From Candidatus Izemoplasma sp. (GTDB taxonomy: Bacteria; Bacillota_I; Bacilli_A; Izemoplasmatales; Izemoplasmataceae): 6,770 bases of DNA. The notes beneath the pieces were generated by a model. It was not told the DNA's origin. It made no database searches and saw only the letters and a list, made by a program, of their open reading frames with translations. Below are positions 5,929 through 6,770 of the stretch, in pieces (within the stretch, counting starts at the first letter, position 1; the number at the start of each line of letters is the position of its first letter). The translations under genes and the position numbers were made by a program. Location of the stretch: the NCBI GenBank assembly GCA_007116105.1, contig SKJA01000105.1, positions 1-6,770 on the forward strand. Direction: 5' to 3'.

Positions 5929-6770
5929 ATGGAGTTTATTCGTGGATTTGGTATTAACCTGATTGTCCTGTTTGGGTTGGTCTTTATTATGACTTTTCCG
6001 GGCGTGACGTTTCACTTTCAGCGTCGCCGTCTTCAAGTGTTTTTAGGGTGTGTTTTAGGTCTGATGACGATTGTCATCATGATGAACGCATGGTCGTTTG
6101 CGGATGGTGCGTTTTACGATGCAAGAACGGTCATGATTAGTCTCATTACCCTCTTTTTCCCTTTACCAACGGCGTTTTTAGCAACCACTCTGGCGGTCAT
6201 TTACCGCGCATGGTTGGGCGGGATTGGGGTGTATGCAGGGACCTTAAGCATGGTTTTTGCCTTTCTTGTGGGTGTGCTTTGGAAACGTCACTTAGAATCA
6301 AAAGTCGCGCTTCGACCTTCTCTTAAATACCTTTTGTTTGGGGTTGTGGTGCATCTGACTTCGATGCTGGCACAGTTAACCTTACCCTACCCTGAAAATC
6401 TGGCTGCGATCGTGCGTGTTTGGCCCGTCTTTTTAATTGTGTTCCCGATTGCGACGATGATTTTAGCGTTGGCTTTGCTTGACCATTATCAACGGCTTGC
6501 GGACCAAAAAGCTTTAAGCATCAGTGAAAAACGGTATCGGAGTCTGTTTGATCATGCAAAACTTGGCATCTTTCAATACAACACACAGGGTGTGATAGAA
6601 AGTGCGAATGACGCCTTTGGGTTGATTTTGAATGCGCCCACTCAGCGACTGATTGGTCTTGAAATGTTGACACTGCCCAACCAAGGCATTGTGTCAGCAT
6701 TGAAAAAATCGTTAGACGGTCAAAAGTCTTCTTACGAGGGACCTTATCAGTCCGTGGTGTCTGGTCATAA
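5929..6770 (+). CDS. LytS-type membrane receptor with PAS domain, C-terminus cut by the right edge
   Basis: Membrane-bound signalling protein; about 280 residues are present. The first 185 hold six or seven hydrophobic helices (about 10-25, 36-53, 67-80, 82-94, 101-118, 133-151 and 164-184) arranged as in the 5TM-5TMR_LYT receptor module of LytS-like sensors. The signature region is clear: DARTVMISLITLFF, then AVIYRAWLGGIGVYAG. A short linker leads to a PAS domain starting at EKRYRSLFDHAKLGIFQYN (about 200-218) that is unfinished at the edge. The output (GGDEF, EAL or histidine kinase) is not visible; a cyclase is plausible from the neighbour. Tandem ATGs stand at 5926 and 5929, and the second has the six-base spacing from GAGGT (5918-5922) seen for other genes here. 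It lies 52 bases after the cyclase gene with no clear promoter between, so an operon is likely. Confidence 0.9.
   Translation, partial: MEFIRGFGINLIVLFGLVFIMTFPGVTFHFQRRRLQVFLGCVLGLMTIVIMMNAWSFADGAFYDARTVMISLITLFFPLPTAFLATTLAVIYRAWLGGIGVYAGTLSMVFAFLVGVLWKRHLESKVALRPSLKYLLFGVVVHLTSMLAQLTLPYPENLAAIVRVWPVFLIVFPIATMILALALLDHYQRLADQKALSISEKRYRSLFDHAKLGIFQYNTQGVIESANDAFGLILNAPTQRLIGLEMLTLPNQGIVSALKKSLDGQKSSYEGPYQSVVSGH

Noticed and set aside
5848..6036. Minus-strand 62-codon frame spanning the cyclase/receptor junction
   Set aside because: It overlaps the ends of two convincing plus-strand genes and has a low-complexity, Lys/Gln/Asn-rich product.

Overview
The window looks like chromosomal DNA of a Gram-positive bacterium of the Bacillota (or a relative such as an Acholeplasma/Izemoplasma-type lineage). 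The evidence is strong GAGGT/GAGGTGA ribosome binding sites, TATAAT and extended -10 promoters, a MsmR/EbgR-type LacI regulator, an M3 oligoendopeptidase of the Pz-peptidase type and a LytS-type receptor. Base composition is moderate (roughly mid-40s % GC by eye). Tryptophan is encoded by TGG and no TGA is read through, so the code appears standard. The genus cannot be named from the sequence alone.

Layout. On the minus strand lies a two-gene unit: a LacI-family regulator (696-1700) followed 10 bases later by an aldo/keto reductase (685 to the left edge, C-terminus missing). The reductase's ribosome binding site overlaps the regulator's stop codon. The unit's promoter has a perfect TATAAT (1759-1764), followed at the expected transcription start by a LacI/cre-type dyad (1738-1751) that fits autoregulation. 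Divergently, on the plus strand, comes a complete 564-residue M3 zinc oligoendopeptidase (1905-3599), driven by an extended -10 promoter and closed by a 12-bp-stem terminator (3621-3653).

A new transcription unit starts at an extended -10 (3712-3720) followed by a run of nine A. It encodes a 704-residue soluble diguanylate cyclase with TPR, GAF and GGDEF parts (3762-5876). After 52 bases, and across a hairpin that covers the ribosome binding site, a second signalling protein begins: a LytS-type membrane receptor with a PAS domain, cut by the right edge (5929-6770).

How the genes fit together. The left half reads as a sugar-responsive regulator with a co-transcribed reductase; the peptidase is a housekeeping peptide-degrading enzyme. 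The right half is a probable signalling pair: a cytoplasmic cyclase with a strikingly regular seven-repeat TPR sensor and no product-inhibition site, beside a membrane sensor whose output domain lies outside the window. All families are recognisable; the novelty is in architecture and regulation. No RNA genes, mobile elements or CRISPR arrays were seen. The two intergenic stretches (1704-1904 and 3600-3761) hold only the regulatory elements listed.
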